Origin: Bacteroidales bacterium UBA4353
GTDB taxonomy: Bacteria; Bacteroidota; Bacteroidia; Bacteroidales; Paludibacteraceae
Direction: 5' to 3'
Assembly (NCBI GenBank): GCA_002394025.1
Contig: DGSV01000081.1
Coordinates: 1 to 24,399, forward strand
DNA length: 24,399 nt
In this document: positions 14,638 to 22,751 of the stretch, one piece after another
Layout of the letters: each line of letters starts with the position of its first letter
Numbering within the stretch: the first letter of the stretch is position 1
Translations under genes and position numbers: made by a program
Notes under the pieces: model-generated
Seen by the model: only the letters and a program-made list of their open reading frames with translations
Told to the model about the DNA's origin: nothing
The model's database searches: none

Positions 14638-16053
14638 TCATGCCGGTACCATCGGGAATAACTTAATCATCAAAAATCCCACCAAGGCTCCCACGATACC
14701 AATAGCCACTCCCACCTTGACCATATCCTTTGTTTTCACCAAACCGGTAGCACAAGCAATAGCGTTAGGAGGTGTGGAAATCGGCAGCGTCATAGCCAAC
14801 GAACAGCATATAGCCACATATATCAGTAGTGAGCCCGACCCGCCAAGCACCGACATCTTGTCTGCCATAGCGGTGTCAATAACAGCCAGCATGGGCATTA
14901 GCAGACTCGCGGCCGAAGAGTTGGAGATAAATGTCGATAGCAAATATATCAACATGCCGGCACCGAGGATTAGGACCCAAGCAGACCATGACGCAAAAGG
15001 AATAGACCTCACCAGAGTATCAGCCAAACCCGTCTGATTGAGACTTGTGCCTAACGCAAAACCACCGGCAACCATCCATAGTATATGCCAATCAACTTTG
15101 CCGAAATCAGATGACGCAAACACTCCCGTGATAGCAAAGACGGCAAACGGTATCAGTGCCACAATATTTGAATCTATATGCGTCAACTTACCTGTCAACC
15201 ATAATATAATAGTGACGGGAAACACAACCGCAACAATCCAGAAATCACGACTAAACGTTTTCGGAACTTCTATCTCCAACGTCATGCTGTCGTTGTTCAT
15301 AGGATATAGCAGCAATAATAATCCCCAAGAAATGAGCAACATAACAAGTACATATGGAACCATGTGCGTCATCCATGTTCCGAAACCTATGTCACAGCCC
15401 ATTTTCGCTAACTGTCACAAGGCTATAGCATTAGGTGGCGTACCGATTGGCGTACCAAGACCACCGATGTTCGCGGCGATGGGTATGGCTAATGCCAATG
15501 CCACACGGCCGTTGCCCTGTTCGGGCATTTTGGCGAGCATGGGAGCCAAGAATGCCAGCATCATGGCCGCGGTGGCGGTATTGGACATAAACATCGAAAA
15601 AACACCATTCACAAGCAACAGACCCAGTAAAATAAAATGCGGACGAGTGCCAAACACCCGCAACATCGTGCGAGCCAAATACTTGTCAATACCAACCTTG
15701 TTGGCACATATCGCAAGTACAAAACCACCCAAGAAAAGCATTATCACAGGATCGGCAAACGACGACAATATCTCGCGATAACCAACAGCCACACCATCGT
15801 CAGGGCTAACAAAACCCTTATCTGACACGGCAAATAGGAGTATTACTATGGTTGTGACCGATGTTGCCCAAGGTGCGATAATCTCAAACAACCACATCAA
15901 AGCCGCAAAAGCGAATACAGCCATAGTGCGTTGCTGAAGTTCTGTCAGACCTTCTATACCAAAACATTCAAGGGGAAGAAACCATAAGATGGCACTCACT
16001 ATCAACGTGAGTGGCAACAAAACATACAATTTGATGTTAAAATTACTTTTCAT
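14638..16053 (-). pseudogene. DASS/SLC13-family anion symporter interrupted by an in-frame TGA
   Basis: Reading from ATG at 16053, 212 codons are followed by TGA (15415-15417), and the same frame continues for 258 more codons to the TGA at 14638. Together they make a typical sodium-coupled di/tricarboxylate or sulfate transporter of about 470 residues. Both halves carry the paired family signatures: SNTAT and GTPIGTPPNAIA before the stop, SNSSAAS and STPPNAIACATG after it. The stop falls right after NAIAL, in place of a residue that is commonly Gly, so a GGA-to-TGA change would explain it. TGA also ends this gene and recQ, which argues against a changed code. It may be a true pseudogene, a sequencing error or a split protein restarting at ATG 15402. 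It lies 13 bp after the NAGPA-like gene, in one operon. Confidence 0.85.
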
Positions 16054-16066
16054 AAGGCTATTGATA

Positions 16067-16819
16067 CTACTTATAGAATGTGAGCCAGTTGGTGCAATAT
16101 CGGGTATTATTACGGATGGGGAACAAGATATGCAGATGTGTATGCATATCTTGTCCTGAACGATAAAACGAATGGTTCCAACCTGAGCCCATATCCATAT
16201 ACAACGCATTATCAAAGCCATAGGACATCAGTGCTTTGACAAAAACGTGATACGGAACGCTCCTGCGACTTTGCGCGATGAGCAGTTTGCCGTCCTTTTC
16301 GCATAGGGCGCGATAAACATTAGAACGCGTTGAGTCACTACTCATTGCATAGGGTTTGAAAATATGCCTATTCCTGATAACCCACATCTGAGTGAATGCG
16401 CAGCCACCACCTGCTACTGTGGCATCATAAGAAGTGTGGTCACCGGCGTCTATGAAACGCCACCGTTTGGTATGATACACAAAACGACCATAGCGTCCCT
16501 TACCCTCGTATCCGTTATATGCCACTCCATGAGTCACATAAGCGCCAACGATATTGCCATGACCGAAGGCGTCAAGATAGTCTCTGGTGAATGCCGCGGC
16601 GGCACAGAAGATAACAGAAGTGTCATCCTTGGCAGGCATAGTACCAACCTCTAACTCCACACGACTGAAATGTGGCTCAAAAACATATAGGCTGGCGGTC
16701 GTGTCAATATCGATAACAGACTGAGAAACCGCACTCTGCAAACACAGCAACAAACATACGGTAATAACTATCCGACTAACGAAAGCATTTCGTAACTTTT
16801 TGTTTACAATCATAGACAT
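16067..16819 (-). CDS. Secreted protein, probably NAGPA/DUF2233 phosphodiester-glycosidase-like
   Basis: The 250-residue product starts with a signal peptide (about 1-33, hydrophobic core VITVCLLLCLQSAVS). I chose ATG 16819 because the -7 box lies at 16849-16856, so a longer frame starting at 16882 would begin upstream of the promoter. The core has a CAAAAFTRDYLDAFG segment, then glycine-rich GHGNIVGAYVTHG, and near the C-terminus QSRRSVPYHVFVKALMSYG followed by ALYMDMGSGWNHSFYR, which resembles the end of NAGPA-like domains (usually LDGGGS). This suggests a phosphodiester glycosidase acting on an envelope glycan, but the match is by eye and the catalytic residues are not certain. The anion transporter gene follows after 13 bp, so the two probably share a transcript. 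Confidence 0.6.
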   Translation of the reverse strand: MSMIVNKKLRNAFVSRIVITVCLLLCLQSAVSQSVIDIDTTASLYVFEPHFSRVELEVGTMPAKDDTSVIFCAAAAFTRDYLDAFGHGNIVGAYVTHGVAYNGYEGKGRYGRFVYHTKRWRFIDAGDHTSYDATVAGGGCAFTQMWVIRNRHIFKPYAMSSDSTRSNVYRALCEKDGKLLIAQSRRSVPYHVFVKALMSYGFDNALYMDMGSGWNHSFYRSGQDMHTHLHILFPIRNNTRYCTNWLTFYK

Positions 16820-16848
16820 ATCTCGTTCCTCGTCAATATTGAGACATA

Positions 16849-16856
16849 CAAAGTTA
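16849..16856 (-). promoter_or_regulatory. -7 promoter box for the NAGPA-like/transporter operon
   Basis: TAACTTTG on the minus strand fits TAnnTTTG exactly, 30 bp before the chosen ATG. No good -33 element is seen at the usual distance. Confidence 0.5.
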
Positions 16857-16918
16857 GTTAAAATTACCAATATATTATTCACATCATCGAAAAGTCGCTA
16901 CTGAGCATATCACGAAAT

Positions 16919-16951
16919 AAAAAAGTCCGGCGGTGATTTACCGTCGGACTT
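16919..16951 (-). terminator. Terminator of the Ser/Gly-rich protein gene
   Basis: On the minus strand a 12-bp stem AAGTCCGACGGT / ACCGCCGGACTT with one mismatch and a 5-nt loop is followed by a T-run (plus-strand A-run at 16919-16924). It lies 47 bp after the stop codon. Confidence 0.87.
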
Positions 16952-16997
16952 CACATTAGTGATTGAATTATTACGTTGTGGTTTAGTGTTTTTGCTT

Positions 16998-18536
16998 TTA
17001 ACGTCTTCCTGATCCTCCTCCGCTGTGACCTCCTCCACCGCCTGAAGAATGTCCTCCTCCTGAGTAAGAAGAGCCACCGCCTGAAAATCCTGACGAACGT
17101 CCTCCACCGGAATATGAGCCACCGGAATAGCTGCTACGACTGCCACCTGAGTATGAGCCGCCTGATGAATAGCTGCTACGGGAACCTGATGAGTAACTGC
17201 TTACACCACGGGAACCTGATGAATAGCTGCCGGTACTTCTTGAGCCGCTATTGTATGAAGCCGAACCATAACCTCTTGAGCCGCTGCCATAAGAGCCTGA
17301 TGACGTCGCTGACGATGTGCCGCGGCTGCCGGAAGTGGTAGTATAAGACGTTCCTGTGCGTGAGCCGGAAGTGGTAGTTACTGATGAGCGACCGCCGGAA
17401 GTGGTAGCATAACTACCGCGGGAGCCTGATGACGTCACTGACGATGTGCCGCGGCTGCCGGAAGTGGTAGTATAAGACGTTCCCGTGCGTGAGCCCGAAG
17501 TGGTGGTTACTGATGAGCGACCGCCGGAAGTGGTAGCATAACTACCGCGGGAGCCTGATGACGTCACTGACGACGTGCCGCGGCTGCCGGAAGTGGTTGA
17601 TGATGAGCGGCTGCCGGAAGTGGTGGCCGTGGAGCGGGAGCCGGAAGTGGTGGCGAAACGTGATGCCGTGCTGCCACGAGAACTATTAAAATCGCTCTGC
17701 GAACGTACCATGCGACCTGTACCTTGGGATACACCTCCTTGCTGACGTGCCGAACCTGTGGAAGACGATGAACTGCGGTTGATAATACTACGGTTGACGG
17801 CTATGTCACGACTGTTATTCATCCCCTGATTGCGCTGTGAGAAAGTGCGTTCAGGATGCCGCGAGGCAAAATCGTTGCGCGCTACGTGGCGACGAAGGTC
17901 TTCAAAGCCACGACGGCAAACATTCACGTGACGGTATGAACAGAAGTGGTGAGCGTAGTGGAAATCACGAATATGCCACCAGTAATCAGCCCATGCCCAA
18001 CAGGTGTAATGTGCCCAATAAGAAGGCCAGAAACCCCAATAATAGGGCGACACCCAATAAGTATAGTAAGGACGCCAGAAATAGTCATAAATTACCGGTA
18101 CACGGAGATAGACAGGCTCTATTATATAGTTGGTGCCGTAAATATATTCATCACCAACGATTTGTACTGTCGTCTGACCTGACACCGCATCGCGCTCTAC
18201 AAGTATCTGGGCTACGTCCTGATAAACATCCAGGGCAAGCACGGCCTGAAGCACCACCAGACGCTTGTCACCTTCGCCGGTCTCTACCACACGAAGGTAG
18301 TCAACTTCGCCATCGCCATTCAGATCAAGGTTATTGATACGGCTGTCGTCATTGAGCGTACGCTCAAAATCTTCAAGATTGCTGCTTTGGCCGAAAACAG
18401 TGGCTACGGCTTTGAGGTCGAGGTTCTGACTGATATCCTCACTCTGGGCTGTCACGGTGATGGTCTGTTCCGCCATCAACGACGTGCCACTTAACAGCAT
18501 GGCGGCCAAAAGCCAAAGGATAAAACGTGTTTTCAT
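16998..18536 (-). CDS. Secreted Ser/Gly-rich repeat protein, unknown function
   Basis: Starting at ATG 18536 the product has 512 residues: a signal peptide (about 1-22, ending MAEQ), an ordered N-terminal part with an EF-hand or dockerin-like loop DLNGDGEVD (71-79), a remarkable aromatic and His-rich stretch (about 150-203, including YYTYWVSPYYWGFWPSYW), a basic linker, and a long low-complexity C-terminus of Ser, Thr, Gly, Arg and Tyr. The C-terminal half contains 43-residue repeats (GTSSVTSSGSR, GSYATTSGGR and so on), then SGGGHSSGGGGGHSGGGS. I do not recognise the family. Export is likely; whether it is a surface adhesin, matrix or glycosylated mucin-like protein is unknown. A longer start at 18563 exists, but the signal peptide begins at MKTRF. 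It is transcribed alone, with its own terminator. Confidence 0.8.
   Translation of the reverse strand: MKTRFILWLLAAMLLSGTSLMAEQTITVTAQSEDISQNLDLKAVATVFGQSSNLEDFERTLNDDSRINNLDLNGDGEVDYLRVVETGEGDKRLVVLQAVLALDVYQDVAQILVERDAVSGQTTVQIVGDEYIYGTNYIIEPVYLRVPVIYDYFWRPYYTYWVSPYYWGFWPSYWAHYTCWAWADYWWHIRDFHYAHHFCSYRHVNVCRRGFEDLRRHVARNDFASRHPERTFSQRNQGMNNSRDIAVNRSIINRSSSSSTGSARQQGGVSQGTGRMVRSQSDFNSSRGSTASRFATTSGSRSTATTSGSRSSSTTSGSRGTSSVTSSGSRGSYATTSGGRSSVTTTSGSRTGTSYTTTSGSRGTSSVTSSGSRGSYATTSGGRSSVTTTSGSRTGTSYTTTSGSRGTSSATSSGSYGSGSRGYGSASYNSGSRSTGSYSSGSRGVSSYSSGSRSSYSSGGSYSGGSRSSYSGGSYSGGGRSSGFSGGGSSYSGGGHSSGGGGGHSGGGSGRR
17311..17640. repeat. 129-bp tandem repeat in the Ser/Gly-rich gene (about 2.3 copies)
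   Basis: The marker GACGATGTGC (or GACGACGTGC) recurs at 17311, 17440 and 17569, exactly 129 bp (43 codons) apart. The first two units are nearly identical over their full length; the third is partial. Shorter GGAAGTGGT-bearing motifs repeat inside each unit. Slippage or recombination here would change protein length in frame. Confidence 0.9.
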
Positions 18537-18650
18537 AACCATAAAATTTAGCAGGTTTGACATTGTATTACTATGAACGGAAATAATATGATACCGCTCT
18601 TTACTGATGTATTCTCAACTTCCGTGCCAAAAAAAAGACGCTAATAAAAA

Positions 18651-18682
18651 TTTTGCCGTATAGGAAAAAAAACGTAACTTTG
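18651..18682 (+). promoter_or_regulatory. Promoter of the small lipoprotein gene
   Basis: TTTTG (18651-18655), a 19-bp spacer and TAACTTTG (18675-18682) give a near-perfect Bacteroidota promoter, with a leader of about 40 nt. Confidence 0.75.
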
Positions 18683-18726
18683 CTTGCGTCAAAGGTATAA
18701 AATAATTTCTTAACAAAATGACCATC

Positions 18727-19200
18727 ATGAAAAAAAATCTGTTATTAGTTCTGATGACGATTTTCGCCATCATGTTCACCGCATGTAAGTCGAGCAAAGA
18801 CAGCGACGCCAACGCTGACAAAGCGACTTCTGATTATCAACTTGTTGGCGAATGGAATATGACCAACGCCAAAATCAGCCTCGGAGAGTTGCAAATTCCT
18901 TTTGATGACAGCAAGTTAAACCTCAAAGCCGACAAGACCGGCGAAATATCCTATAAGAATCTCGCCGGAACAGCCGAAACGGCAAAATTCGCTTGGGAAG
19001 TGAAGGACGACCAAATCCTGCTCACCGACCCCTACAACGAGATGCCAAATCTCTTTGTAGGTCTTGAAGTCCCCAACCCGCTGCCACTAAAAATCAGCAA
19101 CTACACTGCCAACAGCTTTGACGTCTCGGCAGACATCACTGCCAAGCAGAAGAATGGCAACGACGTGAAAATCGCCCTGACGGCACATCTCGCAAAATAA
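18727..19200 (+). CDS. Small lipoprotein, lipocalin-like beta-rich domain
   Basis: Starting at ATG 18727 the product has 157 residues. A lipoprotein signal with lipobox FTAC places the lipidated Cys at residue 20, followed by KSSKDSD, a polar linker. The mature part (LVGEWNMTNAKISL..., GEISYKNL, FAWEVKDDQILLTD, NSFDVSADIT) alternates short strands like lipocalin-type DUF domains common in Bacteroidales. Function is unknown. An upstream in-frame ATG at 18718 would add only three residues; the second start fits MKKNLLL signal peptides better. It is transcribed alone between its promoter and a strong terminator. Confidence 0.85.
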   Translation: MKKNLLLVLMTIFAIMFTACKSSKDSDANADKATSDYQLVGEWNMTNAKISLGELQIPFDDSKLNLKADKTGEISYKNLAGTAETAKFAWEVKDDQILLTDPYNEMPNLFVGLEVPNPLPLKISNYTANSFDVSADITAKQKNGNDVKIALTAHLAK

Positions 19201-19228
19201 GTCAGCTTCGACACATCACCAACATCAT

Positions 19229-19265
19229 ACAGGGCAATCCTTACTATGATTGCCCTGTTTTTAAT
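19229..19265 (+). terminator. Rho-independent terminator after the lipoprotein gene
   Basis: A perfect 10-bp stem ACAGGGCAAT / ATTGCCCTGT with a 10-nt loop is followed by TTTTAAT. It sits just before the helicase promoter. Confidence 0.92.
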
Positions 19266-19272
19266 ATCTTTG
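19265..19272 (+). promoter_or_regulatory. -7 promoter box for the UvrD/RecB-like helicase gene
   Basis: TATCTTTG matches TAnnTTTG exactly, 17 bp before ATG, and overlaps the tail of the preceding terminator. No convincing -33 element is present. Confidence 0.45.
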
Positions 19273-19289
19273 TACTACATCTTTTTACC

Positions 19290-22200
19290 ATGGATACCGC
19301 CCGCTTAGATATCTACCGCGCTTCGGCAGGTTCGGGCAAGACCTACACCCTTGCCACGGAATACATAAAACTGCTCTTCGACACCTCTAATCCCGATGCC
19401 TTGGCTCACAAGCATATCCTTGCAGTAACGTTCACCAACAAGGCAACGATGGAGATGAAGCAACGTATCTTATTCTTGCTTGACGAACTACGCAACGGCA
19501 GGCAAGAGAAACTATGCCACGACATCGCCGAGCACTGCCACATATCACAAAGCGCTATCACACAGTGGGCTAATGACTACTATGTCTATATCCTGCACAG
19601 CTACGACAATTTTCTGATATCCACCATAGACTCCTTCTTTGTACAAATAGTACGCGCCTGCGCCTATGAACTCGGCATGCTTGATGACTATACCGTGCAG
19701 ATTGATGCCAACTCACTGATTACGCAAGCCGTAAACGAGATATTCGTCACCCTCGACAAACCCGACAACAAAGACCTGCTGCAATGGCTCCATATAAACC
19801 TGCACCGCCGCCTGAAAGCCGAAGAACCATGGGCTATGAAAGCCGATATGCTCAACATCGGCAAAGAACTTACCAAGGAAAGCTATAAGGAAATAATGAG
19901 TCGCCACGAACCTTTCACGCTGCAGCAAATCGAGGACTATAACAAGCAACTACAGTTGGTCATTGAACAGTGGCAGCAACAGGTCGTCGAAAGTGCAATC
20001 CGTGCGCAGAATATTATCCGTAGTCACGGATTGCAGTGGAGCGACCTTAAGGGCGGCTCAAGAAACGGACTGGGAGCGATAGACAAAATAGCCAGTCGCA
20101 ACAAAGCGGCGATAAAACAGGGACTGGGGAAAACAGCCATTGCCATAGCGCAGGACGAGAATAACGCCATCACGAAAAGCATGAAAGCGGAACTACGGGA
20201 TGCTATCACGAATATGTTTCGCAACGGACTCCGGCAAGCGCTATCCGACATCGTGGAACACTACAATTCAGAGGCATATACCGACTATCTGACAGCATGC
20301 CTTATCAAGAAAAACATAACCATGGTAGGACTGCTCTCAAACATAGAACAGCACTACCGCGACATAGCTAACCGACAGGCGAAAATGATGCTGGAAAACA
20401 ATGGAGAACTAATCAGTAAAATCATTAGCAACACGTCAGTACCATTTATCTATGAGAAAATAGGCGTCAAGTTGCAGCATTTCCTCATCGATGAATTTCA
20501 GGATACCTCGAACCTGCAATGGAACAACTTCCGACCACTGCTGCTTGAGAGCCTCGCCAATAACCACTCCAACATGCTCGTTGGTGATGTCAAGCAGAGT
20601 ATCTACCGCTGGCGCAACAGCAACTGGCACTTGATGGCTCATGAGTTGCCTCGTGACCCCGAATTCTGTGATTTTCTGCACTACCCGCCACTCACCACCA
20701 ACTACCGCAGCCTACGCACAATAGTAGAATTCAACAATAACCTATTCCATTTCCTTGCCGAAAACATCGACCAGATACGCGATAATTACGGCGATGTCGT
20801 ACAAGCCGTATCACCCGCCAACAGCACCAACGACTGCGAACACGGCTACGTAAGCATAGACCTGAAACGGATTCCTTCCAAGAAGAATAATACACCAATA
20901 GAGTACAACGACAGCGACAGCGACGAAGCCGATAATGACGGAGAACAACATCAGCAAGCCATGCAGTGGATCGTGCGGCATATTGAGGACTGCCGCGCAC
21001 GAGGAGCCAACTGGCGCGATATAGCAATCCTGGTGCGCAAGAAGAAAGAGACACAAAGTATAGCCCCGGAACTCAACAAACTCGGATACCCCATTACCTC
21101 GCAGGAAGCACTACGTATCGCCGACGCACCGTGCGTGCAATTTCTCGTGGATGTCATCAGCTATTTCATCACACCCAAGACAGAAATCAAATACAGTATC
21201 CTAATCCACTATGCACTCTACGTGCTCAATATGGATACCGCGCAAGCCCTAACCTATGCCTCACAGCATACCAATGACGACCTTGAAGAACTCATACTCA
21301 ACACTTCAGACACAGACTACGAACCGGCACAAATACGACTCATGTCGCTCACCGAAATGGCGCAAACACTGATGCACGTATTTCGCCTTGACCAATGGGA
21401 CACCACCACGGCACTACACATACAAGCCTTCATGGACCTCATATACGAAGTAGCGCCTGCGGTGGCATATTCTGTCCCGCAATTCATTAACTGGTGGAAA
21501 ATCAATAAGGATAACACGTTCCTGCCCCTACCCGACAACGATGCCATATCAATAATCACCATCCATAAAGCCAAAGGACTCGACTTCCCTGTGGTGCTCA
21601 TACCATTCTGCAACTGGGACATCATTAACAAAAATGACGACACCATAATCTGGTTGCCAACGGATAACACACCACCACCATTCAATAACATACCACTGGT
21701 ACCAGTAGCCATCAAAGGAGCGCAAAACACTCATTTCCAACAACAATACCTCGCCGAAATCAGCGAAAAAACCATAGACGCCGTTAACGAACTCTACGTG
21801 GCATTCACCCGACCAAGCCAAGAACTCTACGTCAATATCAGTATTAAAGAAAACTCAACGGACAACGTAGGAGTCATGGTAAGTAACTATCTGGCTGACA
21901 ACCAACTCATCAACAGCCTCGAACAAGAACAGAACATACACTTCGGAGCACCCGTACAGCACATCAAAAACAAGCCGGCACAGACAGGTGTCGTGGCCGA
22001 CACATCGCACACACCCATAGACCATAACAATGCGCTGAAAAACATTACGCTACTCAATACCGGAGCCTACAAAGCCCTCAAATTTCAGCCACATCTGCAA
22101 GGACTGCCACTCACCGACAACGAAGAAGAAATAACAGACATAGCACAACTACCGCAAGATCAGCATGGTAACCCATGGCTAAACTACGGCACACTGATGC

Positions 22201-22604
22201 ACGAAATGCTCAGCCACATCACCACGTCGCAGGACACCGACAAAGCACTTGAAATCATGACCAACAGCGGACATATTACACGCTACGAAGCCGAAATACT
22301 ACGCAGTGCCATGGATAAAATGATGGCTATCAGCGGTGTACAAAAATTATTCGACCACCCCGGAACTATCGTCAACGAACACCCCGTAATATGCCCTGAC
22401 GGCAAAAACCTGCGACCTGACAGGGTGATGATAACCCCCGACAATACAGCGATAATCATAGACTATAAATTCGGCATTGAAGAACACGACGCCCACCACC
22501 GCCAGGTGCGGCAATATATGAACCTCTACAGCCAAATGGGCTTCAACACACAAGGCTACCTCATCTACGGCTCACTAGGCAAACTCGTAAGCATAGACAA
22601 ATAA
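19290..22604 (+). CDS. UvrD/RecB-type helicase-nuclease (AddA-like)
   Basis: The 1104-residue product combines a superfamily 1 helicase with a C-terminal PD-(D/E)XK nuclease, as in AddA/RecB exonuclease subunits that process double-strand breaks for recombination. Walker A is ASAGSGKTYT (11-20), motif II region is DEFQDTS (401-407), motif III is GDVKQSIYRWRN (432-443), and late helicase motifs include ITIHKAKGLDFPVVLIP and LYVAFTRPSQELYV. The nuclease has MHEML, RPDRVM, IIDYKFG (from 1056, Asp1058, Lys1060) and RQYM, so it looks active. The start is supported by LDIYRASAGSGKT beginning a few residues after Met. The usual partner AddB is not beside it in this window. A topoisomerase gene follows 147 bp later under its own promoter. 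Confidence 0.9.
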   Translation: MDTARLDIYRASAGSGKTYTLATEYIKLLFDTSNPDALAHKHILAVTFTNKATMEMKQRILFLLDELRNGRQEKLCHDIAEHCHISQSAITQWANDYYVYILHSYDNFLISTIDSFFVQIVRACAYELGMLDDYTVQIDANSLITQAVNEIFVTLDKPDNKDLLQWLHINLHRRLKAEEPWAMKADMLNIGKELTKESYKEIMSRHEPFTLQQIEDYNKQLQLVIEQWQQQVVESAIRAQNIIRSHGLQWSDLKGGSRNGLGAIDKIASRNKAAIKQGLGKTAIAIAQDENNAITKSMKAELRDAITNMFRNGLRQALSDIVEHYNSEAYTDYLTACLIKKNITMVGLLSNIEQHYRDIANRQAKMMLENNGELISKIISNTSVPFIYEKIGVKLQHFLIDEFQDTSNLQWNNFRPLLLESLANNHSNMLVGDVKQSIYRWRNSNWHLMAHELPRDPEFCDFLHYPPLTTNYRSLRTIVEFNNNLFHFLAENIDQIRDNYGDVVQAVSPANSTNDCEHGYVSIDLKRIPSKKNNTPIEYNDSDSDEADNDGEQHQQAMQWIVRHIEDCRARGANWRDIAILVRKKKETQSIAPELNKLGYPITSQEALRIADAPCVQFLVDVISYFITPKTEIKYSILIHYALYVLNMDTAQALTYASQHTNDDLEELILNTSDTDYEPAQIRLMSLTEMAQTLMHVFRLDQWDTTTALHIQAFMDLIYEVAPAVAYSVPQFINWWKINKDNTFLPLPDNDAISIITIHKAKGLDFPVVLIPFCNWDIINKNDDTIIWLPTDNTPPPFNNIPLVPVAIKGAQNTHFQQQYLAEISEKTIDAVNELYVAFTRPSQELYVNISIKENSTDNVGVMVSNYLADNQLINSLEQEQNIHFGAPVQHIKNKPAQTGVVADTSHTPIDHNNALKNITLLNTGAYKALKFQPHLQGLPLTDNEEEITDIAQLPQDQHGNPWLNYGTLMHEMLSHITTSQDTDKALEIMTNSGHITRYEAEILRSAMDKMMAISGVQKLFDHPGTIVNEHPVICPDGKNLRPDRVMITPDNTAIIIDYKFGIEEHDAHHRQVRQYMNLYSQMGFNTQGYLIYGSLGKLVSIDK

Positions 22605-22650
22605 CACTATGAAATCAGCACAATAAGTCGAAGCGTACCAAGATCTCTAA

Positions 22651-22682
22651 TTTGCCTATTTGAAAAAAAATTAGTATTTTTG
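22651..22682 (+). promoter_or_regulatory. Promoter of the topoisomerase subunit A gene
   Basis: TTTG (22651-22654), a 20-bp spacer and TATTTTTG (22675-22682) match the Bacteroidota consensus. The leader is about 60 nt. Confidence 0.75.
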
Positions 22683-22751
22683 TAGGTTAAACCGGTATCG
22701 GTCATCAGCCGAATAAGGGTTTGGTATTAAACGAGTAGTAGCAACAGTAAT

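Noticed and set aside
15415..15417. Selenocysteine or reassigned TGA codon in the transporter
   Set aside because: TGA is a normal stop for recQ and for this same gene, the family has no selenoprotein members I know, and no hairpin typical of a selenocysteine element was evident.
14204..15781. Two long plus-strand frames (277 and 247 codons)
   Set aside because: They lie opposite the GtrA/transporter coding sequences; the real coding strand shows clear family motifs.
16067..16882. Longer start at 16882 for the NAGPA-like protein
   Set aside because: That start lies upstream of the -7 box at 16849-16856, while the signal peptide begins after 16819.
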